The position numbers and the translations under genes are program-made. From Pelethousia sp034933245 (lineage in GTDB: Bacteria > Bacillota > Clostridia > Christensenellales > CAG-138), in NCBI GenBank assembly GCA_034933245.1, contig JAYFNX010000046.1:1-38730 (forward strand): 38,730 nucleotides of DNA, in the 5' to 3' direction. The notes beneath the pieces are model-generated. The model had not been told where the DNA came from. It did not search any database and was given only the letters and a program-made list of their open reading frames with translations. Below, piece by piece: positions 24,958 to 32,757 of the stretch. The stretch's first letter is position 1. Every line of letters begins with the position of its first letter.

Positions 24958-26409
24958 ATGCACGGAACAGGGAAGCGGATATCTAGTTTTCTACTGGCAT
25001 GTATGCTGGTCTTCTCCCTTTTGCCGGCAGCGGCTTTTGCTGAGGCCGATGAGGGGACGCTCCTGGAAAATGCCATAGGACAAGCCCTGGTGCCCGGGGA
25101 TCCTGAAGGACAAGAGGAAGATCCCGGTAATGCTCCGGAACACGGGGCAAATCTGGGAAGTGGGGAGGAACAGCAGCCGCCGCTAGGCGATACCGAAGAA
25201 CCCCCGCAGCCGCTCGGGCATGCCGAAGAGCAACCGCAACCGCTCGGGGACACCGAAGGGCAATCCGAGACGTTGGGCCTTTTGAGAGGGGAAGAAGAAA
25301 ATTCAGGAACCCCATCCGTCACAGGCGTCTCCATGCAAAGTCATTGTCCTCCCGCTCGCACGTACACCGTTACGTTTAACAGCAACGGCGGCTCCACTGT
25401 AAACAGCATCACGGGCATACTCGGCGGCAGCACGGTTGCCAGACCCGCGGATCCCACCAAGCCCGGCTTTACCTTCGCGGGCTGGTATAAAAATTCAGGG
25501 CTGACGAATGCCTGGAACTTTGCCAGCGATACCGTAAACGGGAACATCACCCTCTATGCCAAGTGGACCCCGGTTCCCACCTATACCGTTACGTTTAACA
25601 GCAACGGCGGCTCCACTGTAAACAGCATCACGGGCATCCTCGGCGGCAGCACGATTGCCAGGCCTGCCGATCCCACCAAGCCCGGCTTTACCTTTGCGGG
25701 CTGGTATGAAAACACAGAACTGACGGATGCCTGGAACTTTGCCAGCGATACCGTAAACGGAAACATCACCCTCTATGCCAAGTGGACCCCGGTTCCCACC
25801 TACACCGTTACGTTTAACAGCAACGGCGGCTCCGCTGTAAGCAGCATTACGGGCATCCTTGGCGGCAGCACGATTGCCAAGCCTGCCGATCCCACCAGGA
25901 GCGGCTTTACCTTCGCGGGCTGGTTTGTTGACCAAGAGTTTGTGAATGCCTGGATTTTTGCAAGCGACACCGTTACGGGCAACATCACCCTCTATGCCAA
26001 GTGGACCCCGGTTCCCACCTACACCGTTACGTTTAACAGCAACGGCGGCTCCACTGTAAACAGCATCACGGGCATCCTCGGCGGCAGCACGATTGCCAGG
26101 CCCGCAACGCCTGTAAAGTACGGTTATACATTTATCGGTTGGTATAAAGAATCCGCCTTGACAAACCCGTGGAACTTTACAAGCGATACGGTTACAGGCA
26201 ACATCATCCTCTATGCCAGGTGGTCTTACACATATGTTGGCGGCGGCTGGTATTACCCTTCCTATCCTACCACACCCGTTGTGCCGATTACATATACCAT
26301 ACCAAAAACAGGGGATGCGGTTACTCTTATCCCCTATGTGCTCCTGGCGGCATCGGCCTTGTGCGCTTTGTTCGCCATCCGCCGGAAGTACGGCGTAAAT
26401 CAGGTTTAG
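24958..26409 (+). CDS. Wall-anchored surface protein with four InlB-type B repeats
   Basis: A 483-residue exported protein. The signal peptide ends around AAAFA-EADEG. An acidic, proline-rich stretch (about 40-105) contains decapeptide repeats QPPLGDTEEP, PQPLGHAEEQ, PQPLGDTEGQ. Residues 135-425 hold four 73-residue InlB B-type (Listeria-Bacteroides, Flg_new) repeats: TYTVTFNSNGGSTVNSITG ... GFTFAGWY ... NITLYAKW. The C-terminus has IPKTGD, a hydrophobic stretch and RRKYG, an LPXTG-like sortase signal with Ile for Leu. It is likely attached to the cell wall and may act in adhesion; that is inferred. GGAGG precedes the ATG. A bidirectional terminator follows. Confidence 0.9.
   Translation: MHGTGKRISSFLLACMLVFSLLPAAAFAEADEGTLLENAIGQALVPGDPEGQEEDPGNAPEHGANLGSGEEQQPPLGDTEEPPQPLGHAEEQPQPLGDTEGQSETLGLLRGEEENSGTPSVTGVSMQSHCPPARTYTVTFNSNGGSTVNSITGILGGSTVARPADPTKPGFTFAGWYKNSGLTNAWNFASDTVNGNITLYAKWTPVPTYTVTFNSNGGSTVNSITGILGGSTIARPADPTKPGFTFAGWYENTELTDAWNFASDTVNGNITLYAKWTPVPTYTVTFNSNGGSAVSSITGILGGSTIAKPADPTRSGFTFAGWFVDQEFVNAWIFASDTVTGNITLYAKWTPVPTYTVTFNSNGGSTVNSITGILGGSTIARPATPVKYGYTFIGWYKESALTNPWNFTSDTVTGNIILYARWSYTYVGGGWYYPSYPTTPVVPITYTIPKTGDAVTLIPYVLLAASALCALFAIRRKYGVNQV
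25360..26230 (+). repeat. Four tandem 219-bp coding repeats
   Basis: Units start at 25360, 25579, 25798 and 26017, each 219 bp (73 codons). The first half of each unit, coding TVTFNSNGGS and ITGILGGST, is almost identical at the DNA level in all four; the third and fourth units diverge in the second half. This points to recent duplication or gene conversion. Confidence 0.9.
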
Positions 26410-26451
26410 TGTAATGGGCAGCCTCCCCCATGAGGCGCCTTACCCAAGCGC

Positions 26452-26497
26452 AAAAAAAAATCCGCCGATGCTTCAACACCAGCATCGGCGGGTTTTT
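26452..26497. terminator. Bidirectional terminator
   Basis: CCGCCGATGC (26462-26471) pairs with GCATCGGCGG (26482-26491). A GTTTTT follows on the plus strand, and a run of A residues precedes the stem, giving a T-run on the minus strand. It separates the convergent surface-protein and XdhC-family genes. Confidence 0.9.
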
Positions 26498-26503
26498 ATG
26501 GAA

Positions 26504-27532
26504 TCATCCAATGTTTTCGACCTGATTGGAGCGGTGTAGGATAAGCTGCCCGGCAATGCTTATCGCAATCTCGGCAGGCGTTTCTGCCTGGATGGGCAGG
26601 CCAATGGGCGCGTGTATTCGGGATAGCTCGGCTTCCGGAATCCCCGCCTCCAACAGCCGCCGGTGGGTCGCGGCAATTTTATTCCGGCTTCCAATCACGC
26701 CAATATAGCTTGCTTTTGTTCGGAGCGCCTGGCTAAGAACCACAAAGTCCGCCTGATGCCCACGCGTCATGATCACCACATAATCATGGCTGGTAATGGT
26801 TACTTTCGCGGAAATATCCTGAAAATTCCCTTCTATGGTTTTTATCGCCGTCGGGAACAGGGCCGGATCGGCAAAAGCGGGCCGGTCTTCAAACACCGCA
26901 ACAGCAAACCCCACATGGGATAAGATCGGAACCAGCTCCTGGGATACATGGCCACCGCCAAACACATAAACGATCTCGCTCCGCGTAAGGGGCTCCACAT
27001 AATAGGTAGGATTTCCCTCTTGCAGCACGGCCCGCGCCTTTACAAGGGGCAAAATGTCCGCCTGGGGAATCCCCTCCGCAAACAGCAGGCCGTCTTTGGG
27101 AGAAAAGACGCCCATCTTTTGAACGCCGTCCTCTTGTATCTTGGTTACAAGCCAGGTATTCTCCTGTTTGTTGTAAAGATCCACAATACAATCAAACATG
27201 GCCACGGCTTCCGGGTCCTCGCTTGAGAAAAACTGAAAGTAGACCTCCACCTGCCCGCCGCAGATCATGCCGATATCGGCCGTTTGGTTAGGAGCTAAAT
27301 TAAAGCCATGGAAAAATGCCGCCCGTCTTTGGAGGGCCTGTTTAGCCAGCTTTATGCTCTCAAACTCCACGGCGCCGCCTCCGATGGTTCCTTTTGTGGA
27401 ACCATCGGCAAATACAGCCATCTTTGCGCCGCTGCCCCGTGGCGTGGACCCCGAGCTGGCGATAATGCTGCAAAGCACCAGATCTTTCCCGGCTTTGAGC
27501 GCATCGCGTACCGATCGAAACAATGTTTCCAT
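26504..27532 (-). CDS. XdhC/CoxI-family molybdenum-enzyme maturation factor
   Basis: A 342-residue protein with an N-terminal XdhC/CoxI domain (SIIASSGSTPRGSGAKMAVF, GTIGGGAVEFESIKLA, DIGMICGGQVEVYFQFF) and a C-terminal Rossmann domain (VYVFGGGHVSQELVPIL, VIMTRGHQADFVVLSQAL, YIGVIGSRNKI). Members insert the sulfurated molybdenum cofactor into xanthine-dehydrogenase-type or selenium-dependent hydroxylases. No molybdenum hydroxylase gene is in the window. It follows the Mrp-NifX gene after 76 bases on the same strand and may share its transcript. AAGGAG precedes the ATG. Confidence 0.92.
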   Translation of the reverse strand: METLFRSVRDALKAGKDLVLCSIIASSGSTPRGSGAKMAVFADGSTKGTIGGGAVEFESIKLAKQALQRRAAFFHGFNLAPNQTADIGMICGGQVEVYFQFFSSEDPEAVAMFDCIVDLYNKQENTWLVTKIQEDGVQKMGVFSPKDGLLFAEGIPQADILPLVKARAVLQEGNPTYYVEPLTRSEIVYVFGGGHVSQELVPILSHVGFAVAVFEDRPAFADPALFPTAIKTIEGNFQDISAKVTITSHDYVVIMTRGHQADFVVLSQALRTKASYIGVIGSRNKIAATHRRLLEAGIPEAELSRIHAPIGLPIQAETPAEIAISIAGQLILHRSNQVENIG

Positions 27533-27608
27533 AGAAGCTCCTTACTTATTCGGCCATTCAGTGGGCTGCTGCACGCCGGTAAAATTGGTGGGCGGCTTAT
27601 CGCCTTTC

Positions 27609-28808
27609 CTATTCGCCGCATGCATCTGCATGCTGGTGCTCATGGCAAATGGAACCCGTTGTCTTAAGCTCGCCCTTAAGATAGTTCTCAACCGCCGTTT
27701 TTGCGTCGCCCGCGGCGCCCACAACAACTTCCACATCCCGTTCGTTGAAAATATCCACCGCACCGCCGCCCATGCCGCCGCTAATGATGACGTTCACGCC
27801 GCGGTCGGCTAAAAAGTTTGGTAGAAATCCGGGTTTGTGGCCGGGATTGGGTATGGATTCCTCCTTTATGATTTTACCGTTTTCGGCTTCGTAAATCAAG
27901 AAATTCACGCAATGTCCAAAGTGCTCGGTAACCTGTTTTCCTTCGCTTGCAACCGCAATTCGCATCATTTTCTTATCCTCCGTTTTTTCTAGTTTTTTCG
28001 CAACCGCGTCAAACCAATCCCCATCAAAAAGTTCAATCATGCCTTTGTCACAGGCGGCTGAAATCTTAGGGTCAATGGGTAGCTTGGCTAAGACCGGCAG
28101 ATTGTGTTTCTGCGCAATCTCCTCAATATGGCTTTCTCCGAAGATAGCATACCGTTTGCCGTTATCCGGACATAGGAAATAGGACATGTTTTCCACTAAG
28201 CCAAGGACCGGGATGTCCATCATCTCCGCCATGCGAACGGCCTTGGATACGATCATGGAAACGAGTTCCTGCGGGGAAGTTACAATGATGATTCCATCAA
28301 TGGCCAGGGATTGGAAAGCGGTAAGGGGCACATCGCCGGTTCCGGGAGGCATGTCTATAAACATATAGTCCACATCGCCCCAGATCACATCCGTCCAGAA
28401 TTGTTTCACGGTATTGCCAAGAATCGGGCCTCTCCAGATGACAGGGTCCGTATCGTTCTCCAAAAGGAGGTTGATGGACATGATGCTGATCCCGGTTTTG
28501 CTTTTTATGGGATACAAGCCATCCTCACAGCCTGCCGCCTTCTCCGTTATGCCGAAAGCCTTCGGGATAGAAGGGCCCGTAACATCCGCATCCAGGATAG
28601 CGGTGCTATAGCCCAATCTGTGCATGGTTACGGCAAGCATGGAGGTTACGGAGGATTTACCTACGCCACCTTTTCCGCTGACAACGCCGATGACCTTTTT
28701 GATGTTGCTCATCTCATGTGGTTTTTCTCGAAAATCCGTCCTGGGTTCTTTTCTCTGGCTGCATTCCTCTCCACAGCTGCCGCAGCTTTGGTTGCAGGTT
28801 TCACGCAT
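27609..28808 (-). CDS. Mrp/NBP35-type P-loop ATPase fused to a NifX-like domain (MrpORP-like)
   Basis: A 399-residue protein. The N-terminus is cysteine-rich (CNQSCGSCGEEC), followed by the ATPase with deviant Walker A GKGGVGKSS (residues 45-53) and FIDMPPGTGDVPLT. The bridging-cluster motif reads CPDN, where many Mrp proteins have CPxC. Residues about 282-380 form a dinitrogenase iron-molybdenum cofactor (NifX/NifB-C) domain (MRIAVASEGKQVTEHFGHC). The C-terminus is rich in His and Cys (HEHQHADACGE). Mrp proteins carry and transfer Fe-S clusters. The same fusion is the MrpORP subunit of the anaerobe-specific orange-protein (ORP) complex of Desulfovibrio. The start at 28808 overlaps the MBL gene stop by eight bases; Met33 is an alternative. 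Confidence 0.9.
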   Translation of the reverse strand: MRETCNQSCGSCGEECSQRKEPRTDFREKPHEMSNIKKVIGVVSGKGGVGKSSVTSMLAVTMHRLGYSTAILDADVTGPSIPKAFGITEKAAGCEDGLYPIKSKTGISIMSINLLLENDTDPVIWRGPILGNTVKQFWTDVIWGDVDYMFIDMPPGTGDVPLTAFQSLAIDGIIIVTSPQELVSMIVSKAVRMAEMMDIPVLGLVENMSYFLCPDNGKRYAIFGESHIEEIAQKHNLPVLAKLPIDPKISAACDKGMIELFDGDWFDAVAKKLEKTEDKKMMRIAVASEGKQVTEHFGHCVNFLIYEAENGKIIKEESIPNPGHKPGFLPNFLADRGVNVIISGGMGGGAVDIFNERDVEVVVGAAGDAKTAVENYLKGELKTTGSICHEHQHADACGE

Positions 28809-29653
28809 GGTTGCCGGCTCCTTCTATGTTCATTATTTGTTGTTCTCCGGTGGATAGATAGTCAATGTTCTCCCCCATAACGGCTTTGAGCCGCCTGAAG
28901 GATTCCATGCCCGTGCAATGGCACGTATAATACTGCGCCTGGGTTTTGAGCAGGGCTTCAGCCAGCGCATCAACCCGCTCTTGCGCTTCGCTTTGCTTCG
29001 TCCCGCGGTTATAAAGGTGGAACCCGCCGACCACATAATCGGGCAGGCGGCCTTTTTCCGTTTTCACCCGTTCGAGAATATTGAGGATGCCGTTATGGGC
29101 GCAGCCTGCAATTAGCAGCATTTTTTCGTTTTCGCTGATAAGCAGATTCTGCTCGTGGGCAAAATCGTCCGCAACAAACCCATCGCCAATTTTCTTATAT
29201 AGATCCGCGTTCCCGGACGGAACAAGATTTTTTCCCTGCACCCCCGAAACCAATTCTATCGTTTCGTCGATTTTATGGAAGTTCCCGCAGAATATGAACC
29301 GCTTATTTGGCACAAGCGACGCATCCAGCCCGATATCCGCCTTCGTTCCCCCCCGGCCTGTTTGCATAATGCGCTTCAAAGGCTTTTTGATGCAAATAAA
29401 CCATTGCCTTGTCGTTGATGCTGAGGAAGGTTTTTAACCCTCCGCCATGATCATAATGGCCATGGGAAATGACGGCCAAATCCACCGCGGTTAAATCCAC
29501 GCCCATCTTTTTGGCGTTTTGCGCAAACAGGCCGCTTGCGCCCGTGTCAAACAGCAGTTTGTGCCTTGCTGTTTCCACATAGAGGCTAAGGCCGTGCTCG
29601 CTGCCGAATGCATCGGAAACCGCCGTGTTCTCCGCCAATACCTTTATGATCAC
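28801..29653 (-). pseudogene. MBL-fold metallo-hydrolase gene split by a frameshift
   Basis: The N-terminal part (29653-29303, GTG start) has the metal motif ISHGHYDHGGGLKTF and reads to KAFEAHYANRPGG, then goes out of frame. The rest of the fold (KADIGLDASLVPNKRF through LLIAGCAHNGILNILERV to TCHCTGMESF) continues in another frame to the stop at 28801. The break is at a run of seven G on the minus strand (29354-29348); six would restore NRPGGTKADIG. The subfamily resembles MBL proteins annotated as ribofuranosylaminobenzene-phosphate synthase-like. Overlaps on both sides (GTGA with the MinD gene, eight bases with the Mrp gene) show that it belongs to the operon. It may be a true mutation, phase variation, slippage-rescued, or a read error. 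Confidence 0.85.
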
Positions 29654-30540
29654 GGTGTAAGATCCTCTCCTTCTTTAAAGAGCAACTCCCTGGTGTTTTG
29701 ATATACCGCTTTTACGGCAGATCCGCAAACGCAAGCTACATCCACAATGGTCTTGCCGCTGTTGATGGCTTTTACGGCTTCCGGATCAAAGGGGATTTCC
29801 CCCACAAGTGGAATGCTCCTTTCCCGGCAGAATTCTTTGATCTTCTCAGAATTCGCAGGGCTGGTATCATATTTGTTAATGCATACGCCTATCTTTGTGT
29901 GAAACATGTCCGCCGTCTTGATGATACGCGTCATGTCGCTTATTCCGGATATGGAGGGTTCCGCCACAATCAGAACCATATCCACGCCGCTGAGGGAGGC
30001 GATGACAGGGCAGCCTATTCCCGGCGAACCGTCGATGATGGCCAGCTCTGCTTCCCGGGGTGCGGCTGCGCGCATTTGTTTTTTCACCTCGGTTACAAGC
30101 ATGCCGGATGTGCCGCTCCCCATTTTCAGCCGAGCGGTTGAAAAGACCGCTTCGGCTCCCGCATATAGAATCTTCTCCCCCGCCACGGCAGGCTTTAAGG
30201 AAATAGCGCCCGCCGGGCAGAACGCCGCGCAAACACCGCAGCCTTCACAAGCGAAAGGATCGGCCTGGAAGCTTCGTCCTTTGCTGGAGATGGCGCCGAA
30301 CCGGCAAACATCCTTGCAGTTGCCACACTTCACGCACGCTTCCCCATCGATTTGCGCTTTGGGCAGGCCGTAATAATTTGTCCGTTGGGGATTCCGGCTC
30401 TGTTCCATGACCAGATGGAGGTTGGGCGCGTCCACATCGCAATCCGCATAGGCTTTTGCCCCTGCAAGGCGAATGAAAGCGCTGGCAATGGTGGTTTTCC
30501 CCGTGCCGCCTTTACCGCTTAGGATCAACAGCTGTTTCAT
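29650..30540 (-). CDS. MinD-like ATPase with inserted [4Fe-4S] ferredoxin domain (second copy)
   Basis: A 296-residue P-loop ATPase with deviant Walker A LSGKGGTGKTT (8-17), and between the first strands two [4Fe-4S] motifs, CVKCGNCKDVC and CEGCGVCAAFC (about residues 67-107). Walker B-like LAIIDGSPGIGCPV follows. This CooC/MinD-ferredoxin form is typical of ORP clusters, where two such ATPases occur side by side. The start at 30540 is chosen for AAGGAGG upstream; it overlaps the previous gene by 29 bases. It probably works as a pair with its neighbour in metal-cluster handling; this is inference from context. Confidence 0.9.
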   Translation of the reverse strand: MKQLLILSGKGGTGKTTIASAFIRLAGAKAYADCDVDAPNLHLVMEQSRNPQRTNYYGLPKAQIDGEACVKCGNCKDVCRFGAISSKGRSFQADPFACEGCGVCAAFCPAGAISLKPAVAGEKILYAGAEAVFSTARLKMGSGTSGMLVTEVKKQMRAAAPREAELAIIDGSPGIGCPVIASLSGVDMVLIVAEPSISGISDMTRIIKTADMFHTKIGVCINKYDTSPANSEKIKEFCRERSIPLVGEIPFDPEAVKAINSGKTIVDVACVCGSAVKAVYQNTRELLFKEGEDLTP

Positions 30541-31399
30541 GCCACGCCTCCTTGCGTACGGCCACAAGCAAGGAGGAAAAAAGCGCCCTGTATTTTTCGC
30601 TTTCCCACGCGGCGATTTTTGCATCCGCGCTGCGTGCTCCAAGCTCCTTGTCAAACGGAATCCGCCCTATAATGGAAAGGTTCTTCTCCTCGCAAAATTT
30701 CTCCGCAGGATTCTCGCCACGGAGGCATTTGTTCAGCACAACGCCATGGGGTTTTCCGAACAGTTGCACCAGCTCATATACCATCTGAAGGTTGTGGGCC
30801 CCAAACACCGTGGGCTCGGCAACCAGCAGGCAATAGTCCACATCCTTTATGCTTTCCATCACGGCGCAGGCGCTACCCGGCGGGCAATCGATTACCGTAA
30901 GAAGCGCTTGCTGTGCGACGCCCTGCTTTAAAAGCGCTTTTATGATGGGGATGCCGGATGTTTCTCCCGGGTTTAGTATCCCGGTGCTCACCGCAACCTT
31001 GCCGCAAACGCCCTTTTGCACCTTCCCAATGCTTTTCTCTTGCTCGCGTATGGCCTTTTTCGGGCAAAGAAGCAGGCAGCCGCCGCAAGCGTGGCACACC
31101 TCCTCGAATACATACGGTTTGTTCTTAATCATGGCCAGCGCATTGAATTTACAGAAGTCCACGCACTTACGGCAGCCGCTGCACGTTTCTTTGTCTATCG
31201 TGGGGATTTTTACGGAAACGGCTTCCTCCGCAACTGCTTTAGGTTTAAAAAACAGGTGTCCGTTTGGTTCTTCCACATCGCAGTCAATGTAAGCGGCCTT
31301 TTCGGCAACCGCGGCAAGGTTAACGGATACCAGCGTTTTGCCCGTGCCGCCCTTGCCGCTAAGCACCGCAATCGTTCCGGCCTTACCGTTCATGCCCAT
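30512..31399 (-). CDS. MinD-like ATPase with inserted [4Fe-4S] ferredoxin domain (first copy)
   Basis: About 295 residues, paralogous to the next gene. Walker A is LSGKGGTGKTLVS, the two Fe-S motifs are CSGCRKCVDFC and CHACGGCLLLC, and LTVIDCPPGSACAV is the Walker B region. The start near 31399 (or 31393) lies within the end of the NifX-like gene; ribosome binding is weak (GGA), so translation is probably coupled. A longer frame from 31447 has no support. In the known ORP complex the corresponding pair interacts with the orange protein. Confidence 0.9.
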   Translation of the reverse strand: MGMNGKAGTIAVLSGKGGTGKTLVSVNLAAVAEKAAYIDCDVEEPNGHLFFKPKAVAEEAVSVKIPTIDKETCSGCRKCVDFCKFNALAMIKNKPYVFEEVCHACGGCLLLCPKKAIREQEKSIGKVQKGVCGKVAVSTGILNPGETSGIPIIKALLKQGVAQQALLTVIDCPPGSACAVMESIKDVDYCLLVAEPTVFGAHNLQMVYELVQLFGKPHGVVLNKCLRGENPAEKFCEEKNLSIIGRIPFDKELGARSADAKIAAWESEKYRALFSSLLVAVRKEAWHETAVDPKR

Positions 31400-31763
31400 G
31401 AAATCCGGGATGTATATCGCCCAGCAAAAGAAGCTTGCCTTCCGCAAGGGCGTCGATATTTTCCCTCGCCGTTCCAGCTACCGTTTTGTATAGAACGACC
31501 CCCGATTCTTTCAGAACCTGCGCCGCGTTTTCGCCGCAGCGGGGCGTTAAAAGGGCTTGCACCTTTTCGTCCGCGATAACCTGCGCCGCTTTGATGCCCG
31601 CACCGCCTTGGCTGGTTGCGGCTGCGTTTTGCAAAAAATAGCTCGCATTTGTAAGCATATTATAAAAAAGGAAGTACGGCGCGCGTCCAAAGGACGGGCA
31701 AACGCCCGAATCCAAGCTTTTATCCTCAACCGGCATCGCTATTTTCAGCGGATTTTTTTCCAT
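31383..31763 (-). CDS. NifX/orange-protein-like small metal-cofactor protein
   Basis: A 126-residue protein with a dinitrogenase iron-molybdenum cofactor domain (LKIAMPVEDKSLDSGVCPSFGRAPYF, then LTPRCGENAAQVLKESGVVLY). Orange proteins of this fold bind a Mo-Cu-S cluster in Desulfovibrio; whether this one does is unknown. The C-terminus has a His-rich end (HPGFHGHER). AAGGGGAG lies five bases before the ATG at 31763, which rules out the longer frame from 31817. It overlaps the first MinD-like gene. Confidence 0.85.
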   Translation of the reverse strand: MEKNPLKIAMPVEDKSLDSGVCPSFGRAPYFLFYNMLTNASYFLQNAAATSQGGAGIKAAQVIADEKVQALLTPRCGENAAQVLKESGVVLYKTVAGTARENIDALAEGKLLLLGDIHPGFHGHER

Positions 31764-31844
31764 TTCTTCTCCCCTTGGCATAAACCTTTCGCCTCGTTTC
31801 ATAACGGGAACAACCAAAGCGACCTTCGGCTGCTTCCGTCGCTT

Positions 31845-32108
31845 TTATAGATTATCCAGTTGCCTTTCCAAAACCGTAAGGCGGTATTGCAAGGCATCCC
31901 TTTGTTTTTGCAGCGTCTCCGCTCGCGTCTTGGAATCCGTCTCCTTGCCAGGAGCCCCGTTCCCCCTGCCGTGCCTAAATCCACGCCTGCAAGCAAGCCC
32001 AAGGCCTGCTCCATAGTTGGCTGCGCAGGCGCCCGTGCACAAGCCCAGGCCTCTTCCCATCCGCATGCCCGTGCCCATAGGGCCCGTTCCATCTCTTTTC
32101 GGCATCAT
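31845..32108 (-). CDS. DUF5320-like Gly/Met-rich small protein
   Basis: About 87 residues. It starts MMPKRDGTGPMGTGMRMGRG, the usual opening of DUF5320 proteins that sit beside NifX/NifB-like and MinD-ferredoxin genes in anaerobes. The middle is Gly/Arg/Cys-rich and the end is a helix with coiled-coil character (AETLQKQRDALQYRLTVLER). Function is unknown. GAGGAGG lies five bases before the ATG at 32108; ATG 32105 is also possible. It is the first gene of the ORP-like operon. Confidence 0.8.
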   Translation of the reverse strand: MMPKRDGTGPMGTGMRMGRGLGLCTGACAANYGAGLGLACRRGFRHGRGNGAPGKETDSKTRAETLQKQRDALQYRLTVLERQLDNL

Positions 32109-32151
32109 GGCCACCTCCTCATTATTTCCGGCATATGCCGCTTTCAGTTTT

Positions 32152-32179
32152 ATTGTACTCCGTTTCCGTCATATGTCAA
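32152..32179 (-). promoter_or_regulatory. Promoter of the ORP-like operon
   Basis: Minus-strand TTGACA (32179-32174) and TACAAT (32157-32152) with a 16-bp spacer. This is a vegetative-type promoter; I see no sigma-54 (GG-N10-GC) signature, unlike the orp operons described in Desulfovibrio. The remaining 32180-32362 stretch holds no gene. Confidence 0.7.
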
Positions 32180-32362
32180 TAACTATTTTAACCCATGCGC
32201 CCTTTGCTTCGACATCAAGTTAAGCAAAGCCGACGTGTTTTGGACATATTGGACCACGTGTAAAGGCCTGCTTTCGGTAATTATTTTGCTCTGCGCTCCA
32301 CTTTTCTACTTTTTTATAAAAACTCCAAATGGCCAGGATTACAAAATACTTTGCATCTTCTA

Positions 32363-32391
32363 TTGACAATTCCATAGTATTGTTTTATATA
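32363..32391 (+). promoter_or_regulatory. Promoter of the padR operon
   Basis: TTGACA (32363-32368) and TATATA (32386-32391) with a 17-bp spacer. Start of transcription near 32398, about 35 bases before the padR coding region. PadR proteins usually repress their own promoter; the AT-rich ATATATAGTAGTGTAGAATATTACATACT stretch here would be a candidate operator, but I cannot define it. Confidence 0.75.
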
Positions 32392-32433
32392 TAGTAGTGT
32401 AGAATATTACATACTGAAAGTGAGGGATGCGCC

Positions 32434-32757
32434 ATCAATAGCCAATACAAAAAAGGCGTTCTCGACCTGTGCGTTCTATCCATGCTGCTGCAGGAGGATC
32501 GTTACGGCTACGACATCTCGGAGTATCTTTCCAAGCGTATTGAGATTGCCGACGGAACGGTGTATCCCCTGCTGCGCAAGCTGCGGAATGACGGCTATGT
32601 GACGACCTATCTTTCGGAAGAGAGCAACGGGCCTCCGCGCAAATATTATTCCATTACGGAAAGCGGCCGGGCGTTATACCGGCGGGAGCGTGCCGAATGG
32701 CTCGCGTTTATTAAAGCAGTGGAAAAACTGCTTTCTTGGGAGGGCGAAAATGAATAG
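32434..32757 (+). CDS. PadR-family transcriptional regulator
   Basis: About 107 residues; a winged-helix repressor (QYKKGVLDLCVLSMLLQEDRYGYDISEYL, IADGTVYPLLRKLRNDGYV, SNGPPRKYYSITESGR). The family normally begins M-x-NSQYKKGVL. Here the codon before NSQYKKG is ATC (32434), with GAGGG eight bases upstream and no ATG, GTG or TTG in frame before it. The first in-frame ATG (32482) would delete the first helix. So either ATC is the start, or one base too many follows the out-of-frame ATG at 32427. The stop overlaps the next gene by eight bases. PadR with a downstream HAAS/DUF1700 gene is a common Firmicute pair. Confidence 0.88.
   Translation: MNSQYKKGVLDLCVLSMLLQEDRYGYDISEYLSKRIEIADGTVYPLLRKLRNDGYVTTYLSEESNGPPRKYYSITESGRALYRRERAEWLAFIKAVEKLLSWEGENE

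Noticed and set aside
25495..25935. Minus-strand ORF of 146 codons in the surface-protein repeats
   Set aside because: It is the antisense reading of the tandem repeats and simply inherits their periodicity.
25360..26230. CRISPR-like repetition
   Set aside because: The repeats are 219 bp, in frame and coding for InlB B-type units, without spacers.
32110..32260. Sigma-54 promoter for the ORP-like operon
   Set aside because: No GG-N10-GC element is visible; a TTGACA/TACAAT promoter is.
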